Below are positions 1 to 7,718 of a DNA stretch of 25,524 bases, piece after piece. The DNA is from JBILVQ01 sp044370375 (GTDB lineage: Bacteria > Bacteroidota > Bacteroidia > UBA4408): positions 1-25,524 of the forward strand of contig JBILVQ010000015.1 of the NCBI GenBank assembly GCA_044370375.1. The letters are read 5' to 3'. Under the pieces are notes generated by a model. That model had not been told where the DNA came from, searched no databases, and was given only the letters and a program-made list of their open reading frames with translations. The translations under genes and the position numbers were made by a program. Positions within the stretch are counted from its first letter, which is position 1, and each line of letters begins with the position of its first letter.

Positions 1-138
1 CCATTCGGTATCTCGGGCAGACTTCACTAATTTTAAAAAAGTTTCTCTTTGTACTTCAAGCGGATATTGCCTGAACAACTCAATTTGGTGAATTCTTTTC
101 TTAATGAGCCATGAGGCAATTGAATTGATAATGGCCAT
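1..138 (-). CDS. GH3 auxin-responsive promoter family protein, N-terminal fragment
   Basis: The minus strand reads 46 open codons from an ATG at 138 to the window edge, beginning MAIINSIASWLIKKRIHQIE and continuing with an ELFRQYPLEVQ stretch and KLVKSARDTEW. This matches, from memory, the start of the GH3-like proteins common in Bacteroidota, which open with M-A-I-I-N-S and a K-K-R-I-H-Q-I-E helix before an 'A..T.WG' segment. GH3 proteins belong to the adenylate-forming acyl-acid amido synthetase superfamily; the substrate of the bacterial members is not established. The ATG is preceded by a purine-rich AGGAAAAGGAAG stretch that could serve as ribosome binding site. The C-terminal bulk, including the ATP-binding motifs, is outside the window, so the family call rests on about 46 residues. 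Confidence 0.8.
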   Translation of the reverse strand, partial: MAIINSIASWLIKKRIHQIELFRQYPLEVQRETFLKLVKSARDTEW

Positions 139-328
139 TGTGCTTCCTTTTCCTGCCCTCAAAGTAATGTTATTTTTTCGTTTATCGCAAGCCTTGGCCG
201 TTGAAACCTTTTTTATTGTGATTTATGGTTTAGAATCCCTAATTTTACCTCTATTGAACCAAAAGTGAAATCCAATTTTCGGGTTAATTATTATCGGTTA
301 AAAAACAGGAATGTTAAATTAGTTTTTT

Positions 329-336
329 TACCTTTG
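329..336 (+). promoter_or_regulatory. Bacteroidota-type -7 element upstream of the small T9SS cargo gene
   Basis: TACCTTTG matches the TAnnTTTG -7 consensus of Bacteroidota sigma-70. It would give a leader of roughly 65 bases before the ATG at 409. No TTG lies at the usual 17-23 base distance upstream, so only half of the promoter is visible. The rest of the 270-base divergent gap (139-408) is AT-rich and shows no other clear element. Confidence 0.45.
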
Positions 337-408
337 TTTTGGGCGTAGTTGGATTTCCGACAATTCGCAATCCTGTTTTTAAATAAAAATTAATATACAC
401 CAGCCAAA

Positions 409-1215
409 ATGAAGAAATTATTTTTTCCTTTCCTCTTTATTCTTTTGTTATCCACCTTCCCCTCTAAGGCACAATGTCACTTTATACCCGCTACTTCTTC
501 TTCAACGGATACCTTGTCCTACACTTTTATTGGAGGATCTTTCCAAAGCAATGGTTGTAGCCCAATTGACCCCACATATTGGATGTCGAATGGGGGGCAC
601 AGCGTTAATATCAATTTTGTAACACCACAATCCTACCCTTCATTTAGAATATGGGGAATGAATCTTGATGATATCGTATCGGTGAGTATAAATGGAGCAT
701 CTTATTTATTAAACATTGCAACAGCCTCTTATGATGAAAAAGTACTTTGCGGTATCTCCCCAGGACCTGATGGGGTTTCCTTTAATGGTGGAAGACTATT
801 TGGCGTAAACACAAATCAACAGGGGAATTTCTCCTATCAGAATATACAATTGAATGTCACCAACATAATGAATTTTGGGGTTCACTTTCAATCTGGCCTC
901 GGTTGCGGTTTTGCCGGAGTTTCTGTTGGGTGCCCTTTGCCTAGCGGACTATCATCAGAATTATCCTCAGACAATCAGATTGAAATTAATCCAAATCCAA
1001 TGGTCCAAACTGCCGTTTTTCAGGCTCCCAAACCATTGAGGAATGCCAGGTTTTCAGTATATAATACCTATGGTCAGCTTGTTTATGAAGAGGCTGATGT
1101 TTCAAGGCAATTAGTTAATTTTTATCGAGAAACTCTTCCTAGTGGTGCATACTTCCTTGTTATTTATGACAATGATTTGCCCATTGCCCGGGCAAAATTT
1201 CTAATCGCAAACTGA
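409..1215 (+). CDS. small secreted protein with T9SS type A sorting domain
   Basis: A 268-residue protein with a lysine-plus-hydrophobic signal peptide (about residues 1-21, cleavage likely after S-K-A). Residues about 22-185 form a Ser/Thr/Asn/Gly-rich, probably all-beta domain with scattered cysteines that I do not recognise. The last 75 or so residues are a T9SS type A sorting domain: I-N-P-N-P, then F-S-V-Y-N-T-Y-G-Q-L-V, then L-P-S-G-A-Y-F-L-V-I and a final basic A-K-F-L-I-A-N strand. It is therefore predicted to cross the outer membrane through T9SS and be released or anchored at the surface. The ATG is the first in-frame start giving a complete signal peptide. It stands alone, divergent from the GH3 gene and separated from paaA by 219 bases. 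No enzymatic motif is visible and its function is unknown. Confidence 0.85.
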   Translation: MKKLFFPFLFILLLSTFPSKAQCHFIPATSSSTDTLSYTFIGGSFQSNGCSPIDPTYWMSNGGHSVNINFVTPQSYPSFRIWGMNLDDIVSVSINGASYLLNIATASYDEKVLCGISPGPDGVSFNGGRLFGVNTNQQGNFSYQNIQLNVTNIMNFGVHFQSGLGCGFAGVSVGCPLPSGLSSELSSDNQIEINPNPMVQTAVFQAPKPLRNARFSVYNTYGQLVYEEADVSRQLVNFYRETLPSGAYFLVIYDNDLPIARAKFLIAN

Positions 1216-1408
1216 ATCATTTTTTGTCAGAATTTTCAACGGTAATTTTCAACCGCACAAAAAATTTGTTGGAATGAATTTGTGAACGGAATATGTGTGG
1301 AAAATCCAAATTTTATTAACCAATTTGACCGTGAAAAACCATTTTTTTGGTTAAACAAACTTTTCCATTGATCGTTTGTTAAAATTTTCACAGATTGTGT
1401 TAAATCCC

Positions 1409-1416
1409 TACATTTG
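1409..1416 (+). promoter_or_regulatory. -7 promoter element of paaA
   Basis: TACATTTG is a full match to TAnnTTTG and ends 18 bases before the paaA ATG, predicting a short leader of about 10-15 bases. No TTG falls in the 17-23 base window upstream. The surrounding gap (1216-1434) is AT-rich, with a short duplicated TTTTCAACGG/TTTTCAACCG motif near 1232-1254 and a weak AACC/GGTT hairpin near 1337-1353. Confidence 0.5.
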
Positions 1417-1434
1417 TCCTAAATCAACCGTCTT

Positions 1435-2373
1435 ATGGATGACCCGAAAAAATTAGCCGAGTTTGAAGATAAAATAGCCAGAGGCCTGAAGATTGAGCCG
1501 AAAGAATGGATGCCTGAGCTTTATCGCAAACAATTAATCAGAATGATGTCGCAACATGCCCACAGCGAAATTGTTGGGATGTTGCCAGAGGGAAACTGGA
1601 TTACCCGTGCCCCCAGCCTCCGTAGAAAAGTAGCACTTTTGGCCAAGGTTCAAGATGAGGCCGGCCATGGTTTGTATTTGTACAGTGCCACGGAAACATT
1701 GGGCATAGACCGTACCGAATTGTTAGAACAACTTTATAGCGGAAAGGCAAAATACTCGAGTATTTTTAATTATCCATCGCTTACCTGGGCCGATATTGGG
1801 GCCATTGGCTGGCTGGTGGATGGTGCCGCCATTATGAACCAAACCATGCTGGCCCGCGGTTCTTACGGACCCTACTCCCGTGCCATGGTTAGAATTTGTA
1901 AAGAAGAAAGTTTTCACAACCGTCAGGGCTATGAAATTTTGCTAACCCTTTGCAAGGGCAGTGAGGAACAAAAGGCCATGGCACAAGATGCTTTGAACCG
2001 CTGGTGGTGGCCGGCCATTATGATGCTTGGCCCATCGGACAAAGATTCTCCGAACACCGAAACTTTGATGCGCTGGAAGGTTAAGCTTGAAACGAACGAT
2101 GAAATTCGTCAGCGATTTATTGACAGAACAGTACCACAAGCCGACTTTTTGGGTTTAACCATTCCTGATCCGGCCATGAAATTCAATGCAGAAACCGGTC
2201 ATTACGAACACGGCCCTATTCACTGGGACGAGTTTTTTGAAGTAGTGAAAGGCAACGGACCTTGCAACAAGCAACGGTTAAAAGCCAGAACCGATGCCGA
2301 CCGCAAAGGCTCATGGGTGCGCGAAGCAACACAGGCTTATGCAGCAAAAAAGGCGGCCGTTAGCGCAGCTTAA
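1435..2373 (+). CDS. paaA: 1,2-phenylacetyl-CoA epoxidase catalytic subunit PaaA
   Basis: This 312-residue protein is full length for PaaA, the di-iron subunit that, with PaaB, PaaC and the reductase PaaE, converts phenylacetyl-CoA to its ring-1,2-epoxide, the committed aerobic step of phenylacetate breakdown in the cytoplasm. Family hallmarks are visible: S-Q-H-A-H-S-E-I-x-G-M-L-P-E-G-N-W-I around 39-56, a first E-x-x-H at E75-H78 (Q-D-E-A-G-H), a second at E158-H161 (E-E-S-F-H), E45 and D129 as further likely carboxylate ligands, and N-R-W-W-W-P near 188-193. The start is fixed by an in-frame stop only 12-15 bases upstream of the ATG. It is unusual in having no paaB, C, D or E beside it and in being enclosed by its own promoter element and terminator, so it appears monocistronic. 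The alanine/lysine-rich tail is a minor extension. Family assignment is secure; activity depends on partners encoded elsewhere. Confidence 0.95.
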   Translation: MDDPKKLAEFEDKIARGLKIEPKEWMPELYRKQLIRMMSQHAHSEIVGMLPEGNWITRAPSLRRKVALLAKVQDEAGHGLYLYSATETLGIDRTELLEQLYSGKAKYSSIFNYPSLTWADIGAIGWLVDGAAIMNQTMLARGSYGPYSRAMVRICKEESFHNRQGYEILLTLCKGSEEQKAMAQDALNRWWWPAIMMLGPSDKDSPNTETLMRWKVKLETNDEIRQRFIDRTVPQADFLGLTIPDPAMKFNAETGHYEHGPIHWDEFFEVVKGNGPCNKQRLKARTDADRKGSWVREATQAYAAKKAAVSAA

Positions 2374-2391
2374 CGCTTAATATTATTATCT

Positions 2392-2427
2392 AAAAAAAGG
2401 CAATTCGTATGGATTGCCTTTTTTTTT
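2392..2427 (+). terminator. rho-independent terminator after paaA
   Basis: A perfect 13-base-pair stem (AAAAAAAGGCAAT, 2392-2404, with ATTGCCTTTTTTT, 2413-2425) closes an 8-base loop and runs into nine consecutive T. It lies 18 bases after the paaA stop. The A-run on the left arm means it could also work on the opposite strand, although no minus-strand gene is adjacent. Confidence 0.9.
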
Positions 2428-2463
2428 CAAAACTTCGGCACTTCGCTCCATTTATTCTCGTTT

Positions 2464-2485
2464 ATGCTGATGTATCAGCATTTTT
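2464..2485 (+). other. small hairpin with T-run in the leader of the Ycf48/BNR-like gene
   Basis: ATGCTGA (2464-2470), loop TGTA, then TCAGCAT (2475-2481), followed by a T-run to 2485, 16 bases before the next ATG. The shape is that of a short terminator or attenuator, but the stem is only seven base pairs. It could equally be a leader structure affecting translation or mRNA stability. No TAnnTTTG element was found in 2428-2501, so the promoter of the next gene is unidentified. Confidence 0.4.
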
Positions 2486-2501
2486 ATTAACCCATTAAGC
2501 A

Positions 2502-5500
2502 ATGAAAAAGATTTTTCTGTACCTCGTTTTTAGTCTGTTGATTAAAACAGGCCAAGCACAATGGCAGAACATTACTCCTCCGGGAGGAAACATCAACGAT
2601 GTTGAATTTGTAAATCAATACACCGGAATTGCCGTTGGCGTTCAACAAAACATTGGAAATTGCGCAGCACCTTGTTTCATTTCCAGAACCATTGACGGGG
2701 GGAAAAACTGGGTTAGAATTGCGCCCACCGGAATCAGTACTACTGCGCTTAACACGGTTGATTTTGTTGATGAAAATAATGGAATGGCCTGCGGCACCAA
2801 TGGGGTAATTATTAGAACTGCCGATGGAGGAAACACTTGGACGCAAACAACGGCAGGAATAGGGAGTGGCTTCAACAGCATGGCTTATAGCTCTGCCAAC
2901 AAAGCGGTGGCCATAGGAAATCAGGGCGGAATACGTTACACCACCAATGGAGGAGGCTCCTGGACCACTGCCATAAGCGGAACCAATGTTTCGTTGTGGT
3001 CGATTTCTTTTGCTGATGCTAATATCGGTTATATTGGGGGCAGCAGCGGGGTGTTTTTGAAAACTACCAACGGAGGAACCTCATGGACAACGGTAAGCAC
3101 CAACTTGACCGGATCTTTTTACCGTATGTTTTTTACCACCCCAACGGTAGGCTATGTTGGTGCTTCCAACATTATCAATAAAACCATTGATGGCGGCCTT
3201 ACCTGGGTGTCACAAACCTTGCCGATGTCGAATATTTTATCGATTTATTTTGCCAATGAAAATGACGGTTGGGTTGGCAGCGATGCAGGAGAAATAGCCA
3301 TTACGCATGATGCGGGCCAAACATGGACTGTGCAACACAGCGGATACAGCAATTCGGTTAACTCAGTTTACGCGCTGGATGTAAATACATTGTACGCAAC
3401 CGGTGCTCAGGGCTTGCTAATCAAATCAATTGATGGGGGTCAAAGCTGGAAATCCTATTTTTCGGGCTTTGCCTCTGAGCAATTTGGTGCATTGTGGCAA
3501 AATAAAAATGTAGTTTGGTCTTGCGGAAAAAACGGAAAAATTTACCGCTCTATGAATGCCGGATTAAATTGGCAACTATTAAAAAGCCCTAACGCAACCT
3601 CAGCCTTTACCCATGTTGCCAAAATTGATAATGAAAACGTTTTGGTAACTTCAGACTCCGGAAGATTGTTCCGAACAAACATTCATTCATGGGATTTACA
3701 ATTGGTGCATGATGATACTGCTAATTTTCTATTTTATGATGCTCAGTTTATTGATTCATTGGTTGGGTTTGCTTGTGGCGGTACCGATGCCATTTACAAG
3801 ACTTCGAACGGAGGATTAAACTGGTTCAGGGTGCCCAATTTTTCTACACTGCCAACTGGAGATTCCTTTCGTGGCCTAAGTTTCAGAAATGCTTCCATTG
3901 GTTTGATGGTTGGCATTTCAGGTGTTTATAAAACAGTGAACGGAGGATTGTTATGGACCTACACACCTTTCCTGGGAGCCTCTTATTTGCAGGATGTAAA
4001 ATTTGTTAGCGACAGCATTGCCTATGCTGCAGGCACCTTTGGTAGATTGATGAAAACGAAAGATGGAGGAAATATCTGGTTTATAGCAGACAGCAATGCC
4101 ACACAAAGTGTTGATATTTCCTCCATGAGTTTTATCAATGACAGTACCGGTTATTTTGCGGCAATGCAATCGCAGGATTACACCATTGATGGAGGAAAGG
4201 TAATTGGTTCGCAAAGTACGCAATGCCTGTTCAACAACTGGAGCATGAATGCCATTGATGTAATTGCACCCGATACCATTGGTATTTGTACCGGAGGACT
4301 TTCCGGGACTGTACATAAACTTTCTTATAAAAAAATTGAAGTCGTTTACACCGGACAAGATGCTTATTGTTCCGGTGGCCTGATGGAAGTTGGATTTCAT
4401 GCATCCGGCTATCTTTTTCAAGGCAGTTCATTTGAAGTAGAACTAAGTGATGCATCCGGCAGCTTTGCCAATGCAGTGGTCATTGGTACGCTTACCATTA
4501 ACAATATTGCCTTGATGCCGAGTGGTTTAGTACGCTGTACTATTCCGGGCGGAACACCGGCCGGTAGCGGCTACCGTGTTCGGGTAAATTATGTTAATCC
4601 GGATATTGTAGGACCCAATAATGGCTATGACATTACCATTTCGAACAGCATTACACCCTTGGTGAGCATCACCAACAACAGTGGCGCTGCTTGCAACAGC
4701 AACCCAATCACACTTATGGCCAATGCCTTTGGCCAGGGATTACAACCCGATTATTCATGGACCTTAAATGGCAATCCCTTAAACATCCATTCAGCGGTGT
4801 TGGTCATCAATACACCTGTTAATGGAGATATTTACGGCCTCGAAATGACCAGCGGATTGGGCTGTGCTAATCCACAACAGGTAAGTGCTGCAACCTACAC
4901 ACTAAACATTGGCACAATTCCGAGCGTTCAAGCAGGTGTTGATAGCAGCCTCTGCGAAGGAAGTATCATTCAACTCAACGGCAGTAGCAATCTTGGCGAC
5001 CTCGAGTGGAGTCCGGCAGGATTGTTAAACAATGATACCATCGCCAATCCTACCTATACAGTTAGCGGAAACATGCAATTTATTTTAAGCGCCAATTATT
5101 TAGGATGCATAGGAAGAGATACCATTAGCATCAACATGCACCCATCGCCATCGTTAAGTATGCCCACACAACTTAACACTTGCGAAAATATTTGTATTGC
5201 TGTTTCAGGCGTGAATGCCAGCGGTTATGCAAGTTACTTTTGGACGCCCTCTAATGTTCTACAAAATGCACAAATGCTGGAGCCCATCGCTTGTGTAAGT
5301 CAAGATACCTGGTTAACGCTTCATTTACTCAGCCAAGAAGGATGCGAAAAAACAGATTCGGTTTTAATGGCCGTTTATCCAGTGCAAGCCACTCCGCAAA
5401 TTAGCTTGGTGAACGATACCCTTTTTGTAAACACAAACAACAACCTCATCTGGTATTTGAATCAAAACCCTATTCCCGGAGCTGATACCACGTTTTACTA

Positions 5501-5846
5501 TCCTACACAAACGGGTTATTATTCGGTGGTAAGTACCGACCCCAATGGATGTATCGTAAGCTCTGACAGTTTGTATGTATTAATTTCAGCCAACCTGCAA
5601 ACAGCCCAACAAGATTGGCTTCAGGTAGCACCCAATCCGGGCGATGGTAACTGGACTTTAAACATCGCGCATTGGAATCAGGTAAAAAGAATACAGTTGA
5701 TTAATTTGCAAGGACAGCGCATCAACTTGCCTTTACCGCTAAGTGCTCAGGAAAAATTGGAAGGCGAGAACTTGCCTGCCGGAATTTACTTTTTAGAAGT
5801 TGACTTTGGAGAACAAATCATCAGAGAAAAACTGGTAAAAAAGTAA
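2502..5846 (+). CDS. secreted Ycf48/BNR-propeller protein with Ig-like domains and T9SS sorting domain
   Basis: A 1114-residue protein. Residues 1-19 are a signal peptide (cleavage near G-Q-A|Q). Residues about 25-605 carry roughly a dozen 40-50 residue repeats ending in T-x-D/N-G-G-x-x-W (for example R-T-I-D-G-G-K-N-W and K-T-T-N-G-G-T-S-W), the signature of the Ycf48/PSII_BNR and sortilin-like beta-propeller superfamily. Residues about 610-700 are a Cys-containing beta domain also found in the 7717-12666 gene. Three or four Ig/PKD-like domains with paired cysteines follow to about 1030. The last 75 residues are a T9SS type A domain (V-A-P-N-P-G-D-G-N-W, I-N-L-Q-G-Q-R-I, L-P-A-G-I-Y-F-L-E-V). 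The Ycf48 link is structural only and does not imply photosynthesis: such propellers are common in exported Bacteroidota proteins and probably bind glycans or proteins. The gene is followed by a strong terminator and seems to be transcribed alone. Confidence 0.9.
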   Translation: MKKIFLYLVFSLLIKTGQAQWQNITPPGGNINDVEFVNQYTGIAVGVQQNIGNCAAPCFISRTIDGGKNWVRIAPTGISTTALNTVDFVDENNGMACGTNGVIIRTADGGNTWTQTTAGIGSGFNSMAYSSANKAVAIGNQGGIRYTTNGGGSWTTAISGTNVSLWSISFADANIGYIGGSSGVFLKTTNGGTSWTTVSTNLTGSFYRMFFTTPTVGYVGASNIINKTIDGGLTWVSQTLPMSNILSIYFANENDGWVGSDAGEIAITHDAGQTWTVQHSGYSNSVNSVYALDVNTLYATGAQGLLIKSIDGGQSWKSYFSGFASEQFGALWQNKNVVWSCGKNGKIYRSMNAGLNWQLLKSPNATSAFTHVAKIDNENVLVTSDSGRLFRTNIHSWDLQLVHDDTANFLFYDAQFIDSLVGFACGGTDAIYKTSNGGLNWFRVPNFSTLPTGDSFRGLSFRNASIGLMVGISGVYKTVNGGLLWTYTPFLGASYLQDVKFVSDSIAYAAGTFGRLMKTKDGGNIWFIADSNATQSVDISSMSFINDSTGYFAAMQSQDYTIDGGKVIGSQSTQCLFNNWSMNAIDVIAPDTIGICTGGLSGTVHKLSYKKIEVVYTGQDAYCSGGLMEVGFHASGYLFQGSSFEVELSDASGSFANAVVIGTLTINNIALMPSGLVRCTIPGGTPAGSGYRVRVNYVNPDIVGPNNGYDITISNSITPLVSITNNSGAACNSNPITLMANAFGQGLQPDYSWTLNGNPLNIHSAVLVINTPVNGDIYGLEMTSGLGCANPQQVSAATYTLNIGTIPSVQAGVDSSLCEGSIIQLNGSSNLGDLEWSPAGLLNNDTIANPTYTVSGNMQFILSANYLGCIGRDTISINMHPSPSLSMPTQLNTCENICIAVSGVNASGYASYFWTPSNVLQNAQMLEPIACVSQDTWLTLHLLSQEGCEKTDSVLMAVYPVQATPQISLVNDTLFVNTNNNLIWYLNQNPIPGADTTFYYPTQTGYYSVVSTDPNGCIVSSDSLYVLISANLQTAQQDWLQVAPNPGDGNWTLNIAHWNQVKRIQLINLQGQRINLPLPLSAQEKLEGENLPAGIYFLEVDFGEQIIREKLVKK

Positions 5847-5872
5847 TCAGCAAAGCGTTTTTCTTTAACAAC

Positions 5873-5915
5873 AAAAGGGTTTTTCTTAGAACAAGAAAAA
5901 CCCTTTTGATTTTTT
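5873..5915 (+). terminator. rho-independent terminator after the Ycf48/BNR-like gene
   Basis: A perfect 15-base-pair stem (AAAAGGGTTTTTCTT, 5873-5887, with AAGAAAAACCCTTTT, 5893-5907) with loop AGAAC is followed by GATTTTTT. It starts 27 bases after the stop codon and isolates the propeller gene from the two-component system downstream. Confidence 0.92.
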
Positions 5916-5947
5916 GGAAGTAGCAGCCATAAAAAACAGTAGATTTG
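5913..5947 (+). promoter_or_regulatory. probable promoter of the sensor kinase / regulator pair
   Basis: TTTG (5913-5916), a 23-base spacer, then TAGATTTG (5940-5947) fits the Bacteroidota TTG-N17-23-TAnnTTTG pattern in both elements. The -33 half lies in the T-run of the preceding terminator. Only four bases separate the -7 element from the ATG at 5952, so transcription would start at or very near the start codon. Confidence 0.6.
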
Positions 5948-5951
5948 CTTG

Positions 5952-6920
5952 ATGCGAAGCAGGCTCAGGCAAATATTAAACGGACTATTTCTCCTTACGC
6001 TAATGGTGGCAAGACCTGCCATGGCCGACACCGCTCAGGAAGCAGATTCCTTGATGCAGTTAATGCAGCAGGCCGAGAATGGAGAAAAAGCCATGCAGGT
6101 ATTAGAGAACGCACTTCAACAAAAAGAAAAAAACCTGCAATCGGAAGTGGTCACTTTTGCCTTATTGAGCATGGTGCCCATACTCATTGCCTTTGGCTTT
6201 ATCCTGTTCATTTTTTATCTGCGTAAACGCGAGAGTGCCCATTTGCAGCGACAGGCAGAGCTAAAACAACAGGTAGCGGAAATTGAAATGAAAGCATTAC
6301 GAGCCCAAATTAATCCGCATTTTGTGTTCAATTGCATGAATGCCATTTACAAAAGCATAGAATTGAAGGAGATAGAAAAAGCGGGGGGCTACCTGATTAA
6401 GTTTGCCACGCTGATGCGGTTGATTTTGGAAAATTCGAGAAACAAAGAAGTTAGTTTAAGCGATGATTTAATGGCCATGGAAATTTATGTTCAGATGGAG
6501 CAATTCAGGATGGGCAGAGATTTTTCTTTTACTGTTCAGATTGAAGAAGGAATCCATAAGGACAATGTCCTAATTCCGCCCATGATATTGCAACCCTTCA
6601 TTGAAAACAGCATTTGGCATGGCTTTCATCAATTGCCTTACGAGCCTGTGCTCCAATTAAAAATAAGCCGCGAACAAGATCAACTTTGCTTGTTGCTGCG
6701 CGACAATGGGCAGCCATCGGTTGAATCACCCATCGCTCCGGAGCTATCATCGGCCAAAAAATCATCTTTAGGACTAATCCTTACGAAAGAAAGAGTGGAT
6801 TTGCTTTCTAAAACAAAGGGTGGTGAATCGAGCGTAGAAATTTCAGATATTCGCAACAACAAAAACGAGTATTTGGGAAAACAAGTACTCATAAAAATTC
6901 CATATGATGATGCCAGCTGA
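5952..6920 (+). CDS. LytS/YehU-type sensor histidine kinase
   Basis: A 322-residue inner-membrane kinase, counted from the ATG at 5952; a TTG just before it is possible but unnecessary. Residues 1-25 look like a signal peptide or first membrane anchor ending A-M-A. A short charged, helix-forming segment (26-66) is followed by a transmembrane helix (about 67-90) and a basic, coiled-coil-like linker. The His_kinase (PF06580) core follows: Q-I-N-P-H-F-V-F-N at 119-127 with H123 as phosphoacceptor, then the ATP-binding domain with N-box P-F-I-E-N-S-I-W-H-G near 215-224, D-N-G at 251-253 and a short S-L-G-L glycine loop near 272. It is smaller than many relatives, which have TPRs or a larger periplasmic sensor; only about 40 residues are left for sensing. 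It overlaps the response regulator by 17 bases, implying coupled translation. It presumably autophosphorylates and passes phosphate to that partner. The signal is unknown. Confidence 0.92.
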   Translation: MRSRLRQILNGLFLLTLMVARPAMADTAQEADSLMQLMQQAENGEKAMQVLENALQQKEKNLQSEVVTFALLSMVPILIAFGFILFIFYLRKRESAHLQRQAELKQQVAEIEMKALRAQINPHFVFNCMNAIYKSIELKEIEKAGGYLIKFATLMRLILENSRNKEVSLSDDLMAMEIYVQMEQFRMGRDFSFTVQIEEGIHKDNVLIPPMILQPFIENSIWHGFHQLPYEPVLQLKISREQDQLCLLLRDNGQPSVESPIAPELSSAKKSSLGLILTKERVDLLSKTKGGESSVEISDIRNNKNEYLGKQVLIKIPYDDAS

Positions 6921-7677
6921 AAGTTATAATTGCTTAATCATTGATGATGAACAGGCGGCACAGGATGTCCTGTTAAGAATGCTTAGTTTACAGCATCCAA
7001 ACTTCAGGATACTACAAATTTGCTCTTCGGTGAAAGAGGGAATGGAGGCCATCCGGAAACATCGTCCGCAACTGGTATTTATGGATGTACAAATGCCTCC
7101 GGGAACCGGCTTTGATGTATTGCAGGAGACCAAGGAAATACCTTACGAAATAATTTTCACCACCTCTTACGAAGAGTATGCCATCCATGCCTTTAAGGTT
7201 TCTGCCATTGATTATCTGTTAAAACCATTTTCGGCAGAACAACTGGCCCTTGCATTGGGAAAGTTTAAAGAAAAATCGGAGCGGGCGCACAATCGCCAGC
7301 ACATTGAAAGTTTGTTACAAAACATTAATCCGGGCAACAAGCAAAACGGAAAAATTGCGCTGCCCTCATCGAAGGGATATATTTTTGTTGCCAGTGATCA
7401 AATTGTGCGCTGCGAAGCTGATAATAACTATACGACCCTATATATGCGCGACAAGGCCAAACATTTGGTATCGCGCACGCTGAAAGAATTTGAAGAATTG
7501 TTAAAGCCATACGGATTCTTCAGGGTGCACGCATCCCACCTAATCAATCTTGATTGTGTTGCAGAATACATCAAAGGCGAAGGCGGTCAGGTGCGACTAA
7601 CAGATGGCAGTACGGTAGAAGTATCAAGAAGGAAGAAAGAGGACTTTATTGCTCAGATTGGTGGGCCGGGGAAGTAG
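6904..7677 (+). CDS. LytTR-family response regulator
   Basis: A 257-residue cytoplasmic DNA-binding regulator. The receiver domain (about 8-120) has the acidic pair D14-D15, the phosphoacceptor D61 in V-F-M-D-V-Q-M-P, the T86/T87 switch position and the conserved lysine K107 in L-L-K-P-F. A helical linker leads to a LytTR DNA-binding domain (about 150-250) with typical A-D-N-N-Y-T-T-L-Y, F-R-V-H-A-S-H-L-I-N and V-S-R-R-K-K-E-D-F motifs. Three consecutive ATG codons (6904, 6907, 6910) make the exact start uncertain by two residues. All overlap the kinase stop, the usual arrangement for LytS/LytR pairs. The targets are unknown. The nearest candidates are the convergent T9SS cargo genes or the upstream propeller gene, but I see no convincing LytTR direct-repeat site near either. 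Confidence 0.93.
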   Translation: MMMPAESYNCLIIDDEQAAQDVLLRMLSLQHPNFRILQICSSVKEGMEAIRKHRPQLVFMDVQMPPGTGFDVLQETKEIPYEIIFTTSYEEYAIHAFKVSAIDYLLKPFSAEQLALALGKFKEKSERAHNRQHIESLLQNINPGNKQNGKIALPSSKGYIFVASDQIVRCEADNNYTTLYMRDKAKHLVSRTLKEFEELLKPYGFFRVHASHLINLDCVAEYIKGEGGQVRLTDGSTVEVSRRKKEDFIAQIGGPGK

Positions 7678-7681
7678 AGAG

Positions 7682-7718
7682 AAAAGAGTAAGCAGATGAA
7701 ATTCATCTGCCTACTTTT
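7682..7718. terminator. bidirectional terminator between convergent transcripts
   Basis: The near-palindrome GCAGATGAAATTCATCTGC (7692-7710) forms a stem of eight to nine base pairs. It is flanked by AAAAGAG on the left and CTACTTTTA on the right, so each strand reads a hairpin followed by a moderately T-rich run. It sits between the stop of the response regulator (7677) and the stop of the leftward 1649-residue gene (7717-7719). Confidence 0.75.

Noticed and set aside
1..2373. GH3-like gene plus paaA as an auxin/phenylacetate metabolism locus
   Set aside because: They are on opposite strands, separated by an unrelated secreted-protein gene, and the substrate of bacterial GH3-like proteins is unknown. 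Proximity alone is not evidence.
2502..4318. Ycf48-like repeats as a photosystem II assembly factor
   Set aside because: The protein has a T9SS sorting domain and a Bacteroidota context; only the propeller fold is shared.
3951..4421. 156-codon open frame on the minus strand inside the propeller gene
   Set aside because: It lies antisense within a gene with clear signal peptide, repeats and sorting domain, and its product shows no family feature. The same applies to the other short antisense or out-of-frame openings.
5949..5951. TTG as the start codon of the sensor kinase
   Set aside because: An ATG follows directly, the signal peptide is complete without the extra residue, and the TTG would be even closer to the -7 element.
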